13,628 nt of DNA, from assembly GCA_017621955.1 (NCBI GenBank), contig JAGASB010000070.1, positions 1-13,628 of the forward strand, written 5' to 3'. Below the pieces are notes generated by a model. The model saw nothing but the letters and a program-made list of their open reading frames with translations. It had not been told where the DNA came from and searched no databases. Shown one piece after another: positions 7,067 to 13,628 of this stretch. The position numbers were made by a program, and so were the translations under genes. Origin of the DNA: Clostridia bacterium. Its GTDB lineage: Bacteria; Bacillota_A; Clostridia; Christensenellales; Borkfalkiaceae. The first letter of the stretch is position 1, and every line of letters begins with the position of its first letter.

Positions 7067-7095
7067 CTGAAAAATTGTAAAATTTGTCATATAAT
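7067..7095 (+). promoter_or_regulatory. Probable promoter of the antiporter gene
   Basis: A perfect TATAAT at 7090-7095 is preceded at 17 bp by CTGAAA (7067-7072), a weak -35. The leader is about 65 nt, and TTGGAG (7155-7160) precedes ATG 7167 by 6 nt. The rest of the 172-bp gap is AT-rich without clear structure. Confidence 0.5.
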
Positions 7096-7166
7096 TACTT
7101 TACAAAAATAATTTAAAGTATTAAAATCATTAAGGTTATATAGGAATAAAGTTGTTGGAGATAATT

Positions 7167-8450
7167 ATGGAACAAATTTTATTGAGTTTATCAATTGCAT
7201 TGTTCGCAGGGCTTATGCTTTCACGTTTAGCAAAGTTAGTTCAACTTCCTGCGGTAACGGCTTATCTTGTTGCAGGTATATTAGTAGGACCTTTTTGCTT
7301 GGGTGCATTTAACGTATCGGGCGTAGGATTCACTAATGAACTTATTCATTCGTTTGGCATAATTTCAGACGTGGCGTTAGGGTTTATCGCCTTTGCGATA
7401 GGTAATGAATTTAGGCTTTCTCAGCTTAAAAAGATAGGTAAACAAGCAACCGTAATAGGTATATTTCAAGCAGTGTTTACAACCATTTTAGTTGATATAG
7501 CATTGATTTGTTTGCACTTATTAATTCCCGAACAGTTCCCGCTTCCCGCTGCAATTATAATGGGTGCAATTGCCGCTGCGACCGCACCTGCCGCAACGTT
7601 AATGGTTGTAAGACAATATAAGGCGAAAGGACCCGTAACAGACGTGTTACTTCCCGTAGTTGCTCTTGACGATGCTGTCGGTCTAGTATTGTTTTCAGTA
7701 TCGTTTGGTATAGCAAAAGCGCTTATTGCAGGTTCTGTAAGTATTTTATCAATTATCGTTGAACCTATTATAGAAGTTGTTTTATCTATCGGTTTAGGAA
7801 TGGTAATGGGTTATTTATTTACTTTATTTGAAAGATTTTTCCATTCACGTTCAAAAAGACTTTCAATGTCGGTTGCGTTTGTATTTTTAACAGTAGCGGT
7901 TTCAAATTTGAGATTTAACGTTGGTGAAGTGCACGTTGGTTTTTCACCGCTGTTGTCATGTATGATGCTTGGAACTGTATTCTGCAATATATGCGACTTT
8001 TCAGAACAGTTAATGGATAGATTAGACCGTTGGACAGCACCTATATTTATTCTTTTCTTTGTTATAAGCGGTGCAGAACTTGACCTTAACGTTTTAACTA
8101 ATTTGATTATTGTATTAATAGGTCTTGCATATATAATTTCACGTTCAATAGGTAAATATACGGGTGCTAGATTAAGCGCTTCACTTGTAAAGAGTGAACC
8201 TAACATTAGAAAGTATTTGGGTCTAACGTTATTACCACAAGCAGGCGTTGCACTCGGTATGGCATAAATGGTTAAGTCTTGGACGGCAACTATGCCGGCG
8301 TTTAGTGAAATAGGTTTAATAGTTGCAAACCTTACGTTATTCTCCGTTCTTATTTATGAGCTAATTGGACCGTTCTTAACAAAGATGGCACTTCATAAAG
8401 CTGGCGAAATCAATCCCGAAGGCAAAATCAGTGAAAGAAATAAAGGATAA
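7167..8450 (+). pseudogene. CPA2/Kef-type cation:proton antiporter, interrupted by in-frame TAA
   Basis: This encodes a multi-pass membrane Na+ or K+/H+ exchanger of the monovalent cation:proton antiporter-2 family. The start is ATG 7167 behind TTGGAG, although a TTG lies 15 nt upstream in frame. Visible family segments are LVQLPAVTAYLVAGILVGP near the N-terminus, the central helix LPVVALDDAVGLVLF with the paired Asp residues, and TLLPQAGVALGMA near the end. A TAA at 8265-8267 (codon 367) interrupts the frame. The remaining 60 codons continue in the same frame through FSVLIYELIGPFLTKMALHKAGEI, the usual last helix and tail. A single change from TTA or TCA would restore about 427 residues. ATG follows the stop directly (TAAATG), so re-initiation could yield a split protein. 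No cytoplasmic nucleotide-binding domain is fused. It is most likely a recent pseudogene. Confidence 0.82.
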
Positions 8451-8462
8451 TATGATATTAAT

Positions 8463-8501
8463 AAAAACATACCCATTAGCTCGGCTAGTGGGTATGTTTT
8501 T
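8463..8501. terminator. Strong terminator after the antiporter gene
   Basis: An 18-bp stem (8463-8480 with 8484-8501) containing one G-U pair encloses a TCG loop. The arms begin with A5 and end with T5, so it can terminate transcription in both directions. It starts 13 bases after the antiporter's last stop codon. Confidence 0.9.
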
Positions 8502-8558
8502 ATTTATGCGAATATTTAACAATGAACATTTTTGCCATAAATATGAGATATTTGTATA

Positions 8559-8587
8559 TTGTTTATTTAAATTAATTGTGTTATAAT
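8559..8587 (+). promoter_or_regulatory. Extended -10 promoter of the GH78-like gene
   Basis: TTGTTT (8559-8564), a 17-bp spacer ending in TGT, and TATAAT (8582-8587) form a promoter. The -35, the spacer length and the extended -10 are identical to those of the promoter at 5575-5603. AAGGAG at 8608-8613 lies 9 nt before ATG 8623. Confidence 0.7.
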
Positions 8588-8622
8588 TTTTACATAATTT
8601 TGTTAAAAAGGAGTAAGACAAA

Positions 8623-10498
8623 ATGAACTACACAAAAATAGACAAGAGCGAATATGCAAAAAGGGTAGCCAAACCCCCTTATTTGGTGCGTAAATTTTTG
8701 ATGTTAATTCGTTGGTTGCTGATACCTATGATTTTAAGGTGTATAGAGTAAACGATTACGAAAGGAAAGTGCAAAAATATTCACTGCAACGTGGATTTTC
8801 TGAGTTTTACGTTATGGAAAAGGATAGAAACGATTTTTATAACGGGAAACACAGTTTGGCTGAGATTGAAACAGTTGAAGTTAAAGAACCAAAAATACTT
8901 GAACGAAGCACGGAATTTCCTAAATATAATGAATTGATTTGCAAAAAAATTGCAAGTGGAAATTTTGTCATTGACAAAAACGCAGAGCATTGGGTTGAAA
9001 ATGAACAGATGTTAAACAATCCTAATCAAAACAGTTGTTTTGAGCGTTATGAAATACGTGAATTTGTAAGTGATACAGTAAGTGAGTTTGTATACCAAGA
9101 TGCGCAAATATTAGGTGACATTTTAAACGAAAAGCAATATTTTACATACGATTTTGGTCGCATAGTTACGGGGCTTTTTAGTTTGGAGTTAAACGTTATA
9201 GAAGATGCCGAAGTGTATTTATCTTGGTCAGAACTTGCTGATTATGACAAGGGTTTTTGCGACTTTGATTTTTCACGAAACACCTGTTGTGATATTATAA
9301 AGTACGAACTTAAAAAGGGCAAATATAATCTTTTATCTTTTGAGCCATATTGTTGTGAATATGCAAGGGTAATGGTTTTAAGTGGTAAGGTTGAAGTTAA
9401 TAAGTTAAGTATGCGCTTAGTTCAAAACGCTTGCCTTGAAGATTTTGAGTTTACTTGTGAAAACAAAAATCTTGAAGTAATAGTTGAAGCCGCAAAAAAC
9501 ACTCTATCGCAAAATGCAGTCGATATTTTTTACGATTGCCCTGGCAGAGAACGTGCCGGCTGGCTTTGCGACGGCTATTTTATGGGGCGTGCAGAAACCT
9601 TGCTTTGCAAAAATAACAACGTTGAAAAAGATTATTTAGAAAACTTTATAATTTTTTCGGATAGTGAAAGATATCCCAAAGGTATGATACCGATGTGTTA
9701 TCCTTCTAAGGTCGCAAGTAAAAAATATATACCTAATTGGGCTATGTGGTTTATATTAGAACTAGGTGACTATTATAAGCGTACGGGCGACGTTAATCTT
9801 GTTGAAAAAGCAAAAGACAGGTGCTACGGCATAATAAATTTCTTTGACGATTATTTGAATGAATATGGACTGTTGGAAAATTTAAAAAGTTGGGTGTTCG
9901 TTGAGTGGTCAAGGGCAAACGATTTTGTTGGGGGCGTAAATTGCCCATCTAACGTAATTTATAGTGAAGCACTAAAAACTGTTGGTGAGCTGTATAATGA
10001 TGATAAGCTGATAAATCGTTCGTTAAATGTTAAAAACGCAATTAAAAATATGTTTTTTAACGGAACGTTTTTCATTGATAACGCTGTAGAGATGAGTCGG
10101 GTAAATTGATTTTGACAGACAATACAAGTGAAACTTGTCAGTATTACATCTTGTATTTTGGAATAGCTGACGGGGACGAATATAAAGCGTTCAAAAATAC
10201 TATGATTGATAATTTTGGGTATTTTAGATACGATAAAACGGTTTTCCCAAAAGTCTATAAATCAAACGCATTTATAGGTAATTTCCTTAGATTTGCATAC
10301 CTGTATAAGGCAGGCGAGTATGAAAGATTGCTTTCGGAGTGTGAAAAATATTTTACGCCGATGGCAAAACAAAGTTTAACATTGTGGGAACATAACACTA
10401 CGTTTAGTAGATTGAATCACGGTTTTGCTTCATATTCGGCAGTTTTAATTATTAACAGTCTTGAAAAAACAAAAAAATTTAAGTATAGTATTAAATAA
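8623..10498 (+). pseudogene. GH78-like (alpha-L-rhamnosidase family) glycoside hydrolase with two frameshifts
   Basis: Glycoside hydrolases of this type remove rhamnose or related sugars from plant or bacterial glycans. Translation starts at ATG 8623 after AAGGAG. The frame must shift -1 in the A3T5 run at 8692-8699, which gives VRK|IFDVNSLVADTYDF, and again near 10088, which gives NAV|RDESGKLILTDNTSE. Each is repaired by adding one base. The merged product is about 625 residues, a compact member of a family often ~900 long. The catalytic (alpha/alpha)6 barrel shows DCPGRERAGWLCDGYF with the likely acid Glu, EWSRANDF, SETCQYY, and TLWEHNT...LNHGFAS with the likely base Glu. There is no signal peptide, so the enzyme would be cytosolic, acting on imported oligosaccharides. 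Without the shifts only 42 residues are made from the proper start. The family is fairly sure, the sugar specificity is not, and it is probably a pseudogene. Confidence 0.8.
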
Positions 10499-10505
10499 CA
10501 AATAG

Positions 10506-10542
10506 GCTCAAACTTGTTTTTTGACATTGTTTGAGCTTTTTT
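10506..10542 (+). terminator. Intrinsic terminator after the GH78-like gene
   Basis: GCTCAAAC (10506-10513) and GTTTGAGC (10529-10536) form an 8-bp perfect stem with a 15-nt loop, followed by six T. It begins 7 bases after the stop codon. Confidence 0.82.
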
Positions 10543-10588
10543 GTTGTTCTTTTAATAAAAGAATTTTATTAAGCAAAGTAAAAATAAA

Positions 10589-10617
10589 TTTACAAAATTA
10601 AATTTATATGGTATACT
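10589..10617 (+). promoter_or_regulatory. Extended -10 promoter of the lspA-rluD-pyrR-der operon
   Basis: TTTACA (10589-10594), a 17-bp spacer ending in TGG, and TATACT (10612-10617) predict a transcript start near 10624. No further promoter or terminator is evident down to the window end, so this probably drives all six downstream genes. Confidence 0.68.
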
Positions 10618-10676
10618 AATTAAAATAATGGATAAGTTTTGCTTCGTGTGTGATATAAATTTGGGGGAGTTTTGTT

Positions 10677-11264
10677 TTGGAACTTAAAAAAAGAAAATAC
10701 AAAAGGCAAGTAGTTGCCGCTATTTTAGACGCATATCGCCGTCAATATGAAAGCATTATTGCTGAGCAAAAAGCTAAAATTATAGATTTAGCAAAAGAAA
10801 AAACTGAACTTTCTACCGAAATTGAAAACTACAAGGCAAAAGAACACCTTATAACTTTAACTCTTGAACGTGCTGAAAAAACAGCGCAGGATATTAAAGA
10901 ACAAATCGGACTTGAGTATTCGCTTGAAATAGAAAGACTTAAAAACTTTTCGCAAAAATGGGATGCTTATTTTAACGAACTTAAAGAGAAATATCCACTT
11001 TATCCTGTAACAAAAAAAGCGATAGAAGCAAACGAAAAAGTAAAAAACATTAACAAAAATGATGACCCTAAAAGTGTAATTGAAGCACTTGATAAGGTTA
11101 TTGATAGCAAAAAGAAACAAAAATTTAATCCTAAGGAAAAAATAGGGGATTATATTGCGGCAACAAGTGATAACGGATTTAATCTTGACGAAGTTCTAAA
11201 TCCTGGCAAGTTGCGTTTGGAGGATTTATGCAAGGAGTTGGGACTGATAGAAGAAAACGAATAG
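10677..11264 (+). CDS. Coiled-coil protein of unknown function, possibly DivIVA-like
   Basis: I do not recognise a characterised family with certainty. The 195 residues are highly charged and Lys/Glu-rich. Residues ~10-105 are predicted to be mostly helical coiled coil (AEQKAKIIDLAKEKTELSTE and onward), a Lys-rich middle follows, and the compact C-terminal segment NGFNLDEVLNPGKLRLEDLC looks conserved rather than random. There are no membrane segments or signal peptide, so it is cytosolic. Start choice: TTG 10677, 7 nt after the very strong GGGGGAG at 10663-10669; no in-frame ATG lies nearby. Its 3' end overlaps lspA by 37 nt, so the two are translationally linked. A role in cell division or envelope scaffolding resembling DivIVA/GpsB is a guess from coiled-coil character and position only. 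Confidence 0.82.
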   Translation: MELKKRKYKRQVVAAILDAYRRQYESIIAEQKAKIIDLAKEKTELSTEIENYKAKEHLITLTLERAEKTAQDIKEQIGLEYSLEIERLKNFSQKWDAYFNELKEKYPLYPVTKKAIEANEKVKNINKNDDPKSVIEALDKVIDSKKKQKFNPKEKIGDYIAATSDNGFNLDEVLNPGKLRLEDLCKELGLIEENE

Positions 11265-11770
11265 TCGTTGAAATTGTTTCGCTTGTAGTAATTTCAATTC
11301 TAATAGCATTTGACCAGATTGCGAAACTTCACTTTTCAAGAACGCTTAAATTTGGTGAAAAGTTGAACGTGATAGACGGATTCTTTTATTTTACTTACAC
11401 GCTAAACACAGGCGCTGCGTGGAGTTTTCTTGCAGACGTTTCGTGGGGACAGTTGTTTTTTAAGATTTTAACCGTAGTTGCGCTTATTGCGTTTACACTT
11501 TTTTACGTTTTTGTAGCAAGAAAGGGTTATAAATGGCTACGCGTTGCACTTATTCTTGTAATATCGGGAACAATAGGCAATTTTATAGATAGATTGGCCA
11601 TTGACGCTGTAATTGACTTCATCGGATTTACTTTTGGCACTTATAATTTTCCAATATTTAATTTGGCAGATAGTTTTTTGGTCGTTGGCGTAATAATGAT
11701 TATTATTCAATATTTATTTATTGACGAAAACGCAGTGTTTAAGAAGAAAAATGGAAACAAAGAGAATTAA
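11228..11770 (+). CDS. lspA: Lipoprotein signal peptidase LspA (signal peptidase II)
   Basis: LspA is the aspartyl membrane protease that cleaves signal peptides from diacylglyceryl-modified prolipoproteins. The 180 residues hold four membrane helices (about 11-30, 72-97, 103-122 and 148-166). Family motifs are FDQIAK near the start, TLNTGAAWSF (~58-67), GTIGNFIDRL (Asp121), VIDFI (Asp130) and FPIFNLADSF (Asp148). Asp130 and Asp148 correspond by spacing to the catalytic pair seen in LspA structures. ATG 11228 follows GGAGG at 11219-11223, which lies inside the upstream coiled-coil gene. The C-terminal tail is Lys/Asn-rich and cytosolic. The 3' end overlaps the RluD-family gene by 20 nt, the usual Firmicutes order lspA-rluD-pyrR. 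Confidence 0.96.
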   Translation: MQGVGTDRRKRIVVEIVSLVVISILIAFDQIAKLHFSRTLKFGEKLNVIDGFFYFTYTLNTGAAWSFLADVSWGQLFFKILTVVALIAFTLFYVFVARKGYKWLRVALILVISGTIGNFIDRLAIDAVIDFIGFTFGTYNFPIFNLADSFLVVGVIMIIIQYLFIDENAVFKKKNGNKEN

Positions 11771-12647
11771 AATAGTTGACGGCAATTTAAGAGCGGACGT
11801 TTATCTATCCGAACAGTTAAATTGTACTCGTTCAAGAATAAAAAAACTTTGTGACGATGGGTTTCTTACTGTAAACGGTAAAACAGCAAAGTCAAATAAA
11901 GTATTAAAACCTAATGATTTGGTTGAAATTACATTTCCCGACAATAAAAACTTAGACCTTGAACCGCAAGATATACCAATAAGCATAGTTTATCAAGATA
12001 GTGACGTAGCAGTTATTGATAAGCCGCAAGGAATGACCGTCCACGCAGGAAGTGGAACGAACGGTGACACTCTTGTAAACGCACTTTTATATCACCTTGA
12101 CAATTTGTCTGGAATAAATGGAGTTGTTCGACCTGGTATAGTGCATAGGATTGACAAAAACACGTCGGGACTTTTGGTTGTTGCCAAAAACGACCAAGCG
12201 CACACCAAGCTTGCAAAACAGCTTGAAGATAAAACTTGTAGAAGAATTTACGTCGCACTACTTGAAGGTGTTGTAAAAGAAGATAAGGGGCGTATAAGCA
12301 CGTTTATCGGTAGAAGTCAAAAAGATAGAACGAAAATGGCGGTTGTTTCTAACGGTAGGGACGCAATAACAGATTTTACCGTTATAAAGCGTTATAAGAA
12401 TTATACGTTGTGTGAATTTTCGTTAAAAACAGGTAGAACACATCAAATAAGAGTGCACGCAAAACATATCGGGCACCCGATTGTTGGTGATAAAGAATAC
12501 GGATATAAAAATCAAAAGTTTAATCTGGACGGACAGTTGTTGCACGCAAAAAGATTAGAGTTTATTCACCCGTCAACAAACGAAAGGGTAGGATTCGACA
12601 GCCCTATACCCGAATATTTTCAAAAAGTATTGGATAGTTTAAAATAG
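11751..12647 (+). CDS. RluD/RluA-family 23S rRNA pseudouridine synthase
   Basis: This enzyme isomerises uridine to pseudouridine, probably in large-subunit rRNA. ATG 11751 (298 residues) is preferred over an upstream in-frame TTG at 11721. It gives the normal N-terminus but has only a weak purine-rich leader (AAGAAGAAAA), and it overlaps lspA by 20 nt, so coupling to lspA translation is likely. Residues ~13-60 form an S4 RNA-binding domain (TRSRIKKLCDDGFLTVNGK). The catalytic domain contains VIDKPQGMTVHAG, GIVHRIDKNTSGLLVVAK with catalytic Asp135, RRIYVAL, and TGRTHQIRVHAKHIGHPIVGD. It matches the B. subtilis YlyB-type gene in the lspA-pyrR neighbourhood. The exact target uridines cannot be read from sequence. 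Confidence 0.94.
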   Translation: METKRIKIVDGNLRADVYLSEQLNCTRSRIKKLCDDGFLTVNGKTAKSNKVLKPNDLVEITFPDNKNLDLEPQDIPISIVYQDSDVAVIDKPQGMTVHAGSGTNGDTLVNALLYHLDNLSGINGVVRPGIVHRIDKNTSGLLVVAKNDQAHTKLAKQLEDKTCRRIYVALLEGVVKEDKGRISTFIGRSQKDRTKMAVVSNGRDAITDFTVIKRYKNYTLCEFSLKTGRTHQIRVHAKHIGHPIVGDKEYGYKNQKFNLDGQLLHAKRLEFIHPSTNERVGFDSPIPEYFQKVLDSLK

Positions 12648-12649
12648 TT

Positions 12650-13180
12650 ATGGAATTAAAAACGGTATTACTTGACGACCAAGCGCTTGGTAGAGCGCTT
12701 CGTAGAATATCTCACGAAATAGTGGAAAACAATAAAGGCGTAAAAAACGTCGTGTTACTTGGCATTGCTCGTGGGGGCGTGCCTGTAAGTGAGTTACTTG
12801 CGGAAAATATTTATAAAATAGAAAACGAAAAAGTTCCTGTCGGAAAGTTAGACATTACTCTATATCGTGACGATATTAAACAAAGTTTCGACGAAGCAAA
12901 GGTTACGGGGACGGATATAAATTTTTCACTGCAAAATAAAGACGTTATACTTTGTGACGACGTTTTGTTTACAGGAAGAACCGTTCGTGCGGGAATAGAA
13001 GCAATATTTAAGTTTGGTAGACCTAAAAGTATTCAACTTACTGTTTTAATTGATAGGGGGCATAGGGAACTGCCTATTCGCGCTGATTACGTAGGCAAGA
13101 ACGTTCCGACTTCTAACGATGAAGTTGTTAGCGTAACATTTGATAAAATAAACGGCAATAAAGCCGTAATATTAGGATAA
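12650..13180 (+). CDS. pyrR: PyrR bifunctional pyrimidine regulator / uracil phosphoribosyltransferase
   Basis: PyrR binds pyr-operon mRNA in a UMP-dependent manner to cause attenuation, and it also makes UMP from uracil and PRPP. The 176 residues match the family length. The PRPP-binding motif is VILCDDVLFTGRTVRAG (~99-115), and LYRDD (~71-75), DRGHRELPIRADYVGKNVPTS and the C-terminal V.V.F diagnostics are present. In the PRT loop the usual GIKTRG is replaced by GIARGG, a change worth noting for catalysis. ATG 12650 lies 2 nt after the rluD-family stop without its own Shine-Dalgarno, so it is probably expressed by translational coupling. No uracil permease or pyr biosynthetic gene follows here, unlike in Bacillus, and no PyrR-binding leader is visible in the window. 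Confidence 0.94.
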   Translation: MELKTVLLDDQALGRALRRISHEIVENNKGVKNVVLLGIARGGVPVSELLAENIYKIENEKVPVGKLDITLYRDDIKQSFDEAKVTGTDINFSLQNKDVILCDDVLFTGRTVRAGIEAIFKFGRPKSIQLTVLIDRGHRELPIRADYVGKNVPTSNDEVVSVTFDKINGNKAVILG

Positions 13181-13192
13181 AAGGAGAAAATT

Positions 13193-13468
13193 ATGAAAAA
13201 TTCAGGCAAAAACATACTAAACACTTTATCTTACATTGCATTGATTATCGTTGCTTTTTTGCTCTTTGCAAGATGGCTTTCGCCCATTATCAGTTTGGGC
13301 GGTGCAGTAACAAAAGTGCTTGAAACTTTACAAAACATATTAATTTTAATTGTTATAGGCATTTCTGCATTTAATTTCAGTAATTCAAGCAATCGCAAAT
13401 GGATAAAAATAGTATTTTGGGTTGCAGTAGCAATATTTGTTGTTGGAACAGTATTACTTTGGCTTTAA
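13193..13468 (+). CDS. Small membrane protein of unknown function
   Basis: The 91 residues contain three predicted membrane helices at about 12-34, 43-63 and 71-91, with basic residues at the N-terminus and around NRKW (68-71), which suggests loop orientation. I recognise no family motif. AAGGAG 7 nt upstream of ATG 13193 and the 12-nt gap after pyrR support a real gene inside the operon. It resembles many small uncharacterised Firmicutes membrane proteins; no function is assigned. der begins 25 nt after its stop. Confidence 0.78.
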   Translation: MKNSGKNILNTLSYIALIIVAFLLFARWLSPIISLGGAVTKVLETLQNILILIVIGISAFNFSNSSNRKWIKIVFWVAVAIFVVGTVLLWL

Positions 13469-13493
13469 TAATTAACAAAAGGACGAAACTAAC

Positions 13494-13628
13494 GTGGCAA
13501 AACCTTTGGTAGCAATAGTCGGCAGACCTAACGTAGGCAAATCTACGTTCTTTAACAAGGTTGTCGGCAAAAAACTTTCAATAGTAGAAAATTTCCCAGG
13601 TGTAACTAGGGATAGACTTTATGATGAC
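13494..13628 (+). CDS. der: Ribosome-associated GTPase Der (EngA), 5' end only
   Basis: The 45 visible codons carry the first G domain of Der: [20 protein letters not shown] is the G1/P-loop with the family's characteristic wording, followed by [20 protein letters not shown] with the G2 threonine. Der is an essential tandem GTPase for 50S ribosomal subunit assembly. Start choice: GTG 13494 with AAAGGA at 13478-13483, about 10 nt upstream; no ATG is available in frame. The gene runs off the window, so the second G domain and KH-like domain are not seen. Confidence 0.92.
   Translation, partial: MAKPLVAIVGRPNVGKSTFFNKVVGKKLSIVENFPGVTRDRLYDD

Noticed and set aside
8463..8501. Riboswitch or regulatory RNA fold at the long hairpin
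   Set aside because: A single near-perfect stem with A/T flanks directly after a stop codon is fully explained as a terminator.
8691..10109. Programmed -1 frameshifting in the GH78-like gene
   Set aside because: Neither site contains a canonical X-XXY-YYZ slippery heptamer in the right frame, and I saw no stimulatory hairpin or internal Shine-Dalgarno at proper spacing. Single-base deletions are simpler.
12600..12660. PyrR-type attenuator before pyrR
   Set aside because: The intergenic space is only 2 nt and no PyrR-binding loop or terminator/antiterminator pair is visible.
1..13628. CRISPR array, IS element, phage or defence system
   Set aside because: There are no regularly spaced direct repeats, no transposase or integrase coding sequence, no terminal inverted repeats with target duplications, and no defence-related proteins. 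The broken genes show no insertion at their lesion points.

Overview
The window is AT-rich DNA from a low-GC Gram-positive bacterium, most likely an uncultured Clostridia-type Firmicute. Two gene orders support this: fatty-acid kinase subunit A (yloV/fakA) directly before recG, and lspA - rluD-family - pyrR. Shine-Dalgarno sites are purine-rich, and promoters are sigma-A-like and often have an extended -10. The taxon is inferred; no rRNA or marker phylogeny is available here.

Layout. Positions 2-3288 carry the 3' part of fakA and a complete recG, with a terminator hairpin between them. Positions 3357-4995 hold a divergent pair: a membrane-anchored XRE regulator (-) and a DegV/FakB fatty-acid-binding protein (+). 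They share a promoter region with repeated CTACT/AGTAG half-sites. Positions 5016-5498 encode a small Amidase_6-type cysteine peptidase/amidase (-). Positions 5633-10498 hold three consecutive + strand genes, all broken: a neutral/alkaline-ceramidase-like hydrolase with an in-frame TGA, a CPA2/Kef-type cation:proton antiporter with an in-frame TAA, and a GH78-like (rhamnosidase family) glycoside hydrolase with two -1 frameshifts. Positions 10677-13628 are an intact operon: a coiled-coil protein (possibly DivIVA-like), lspA, an RluD-family pseudouridine synthase, pyrR, a small membrane protein and the start of der.

How the parts relate. FakA phosphorylates fatty acids carried by DegV/FakB proteins, so both halves of an exogenous fatty-acid kinase system lie within about 4 kb, with the DegV gene probably under the divergent XRE regulator. 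The last operon combines lipoprotein maturation, rRNA modification, uracil/pyrimidine control and ribosome assembly, and appears to run from one promoter at about 10589-10617.

The main unusual points are the following. Three neighbouring accessory genes are freshly inactivated but keep intact promoters and terminators. Both minus-strand genes lack a Shine-Dalgarno and have -10 boxes exactly 6 nt from the ATG, which predicts leaderless mRNAs. There is a repeated operator-like motif in the XRE-degV gap. The ceramidase-like and GH78-like genes have matching promoters. I found no CRISPR array, IS element, tRNA or rRNA, and no convincing novel defence or mobile system. No gene-free stretch exceeds 300 bases.
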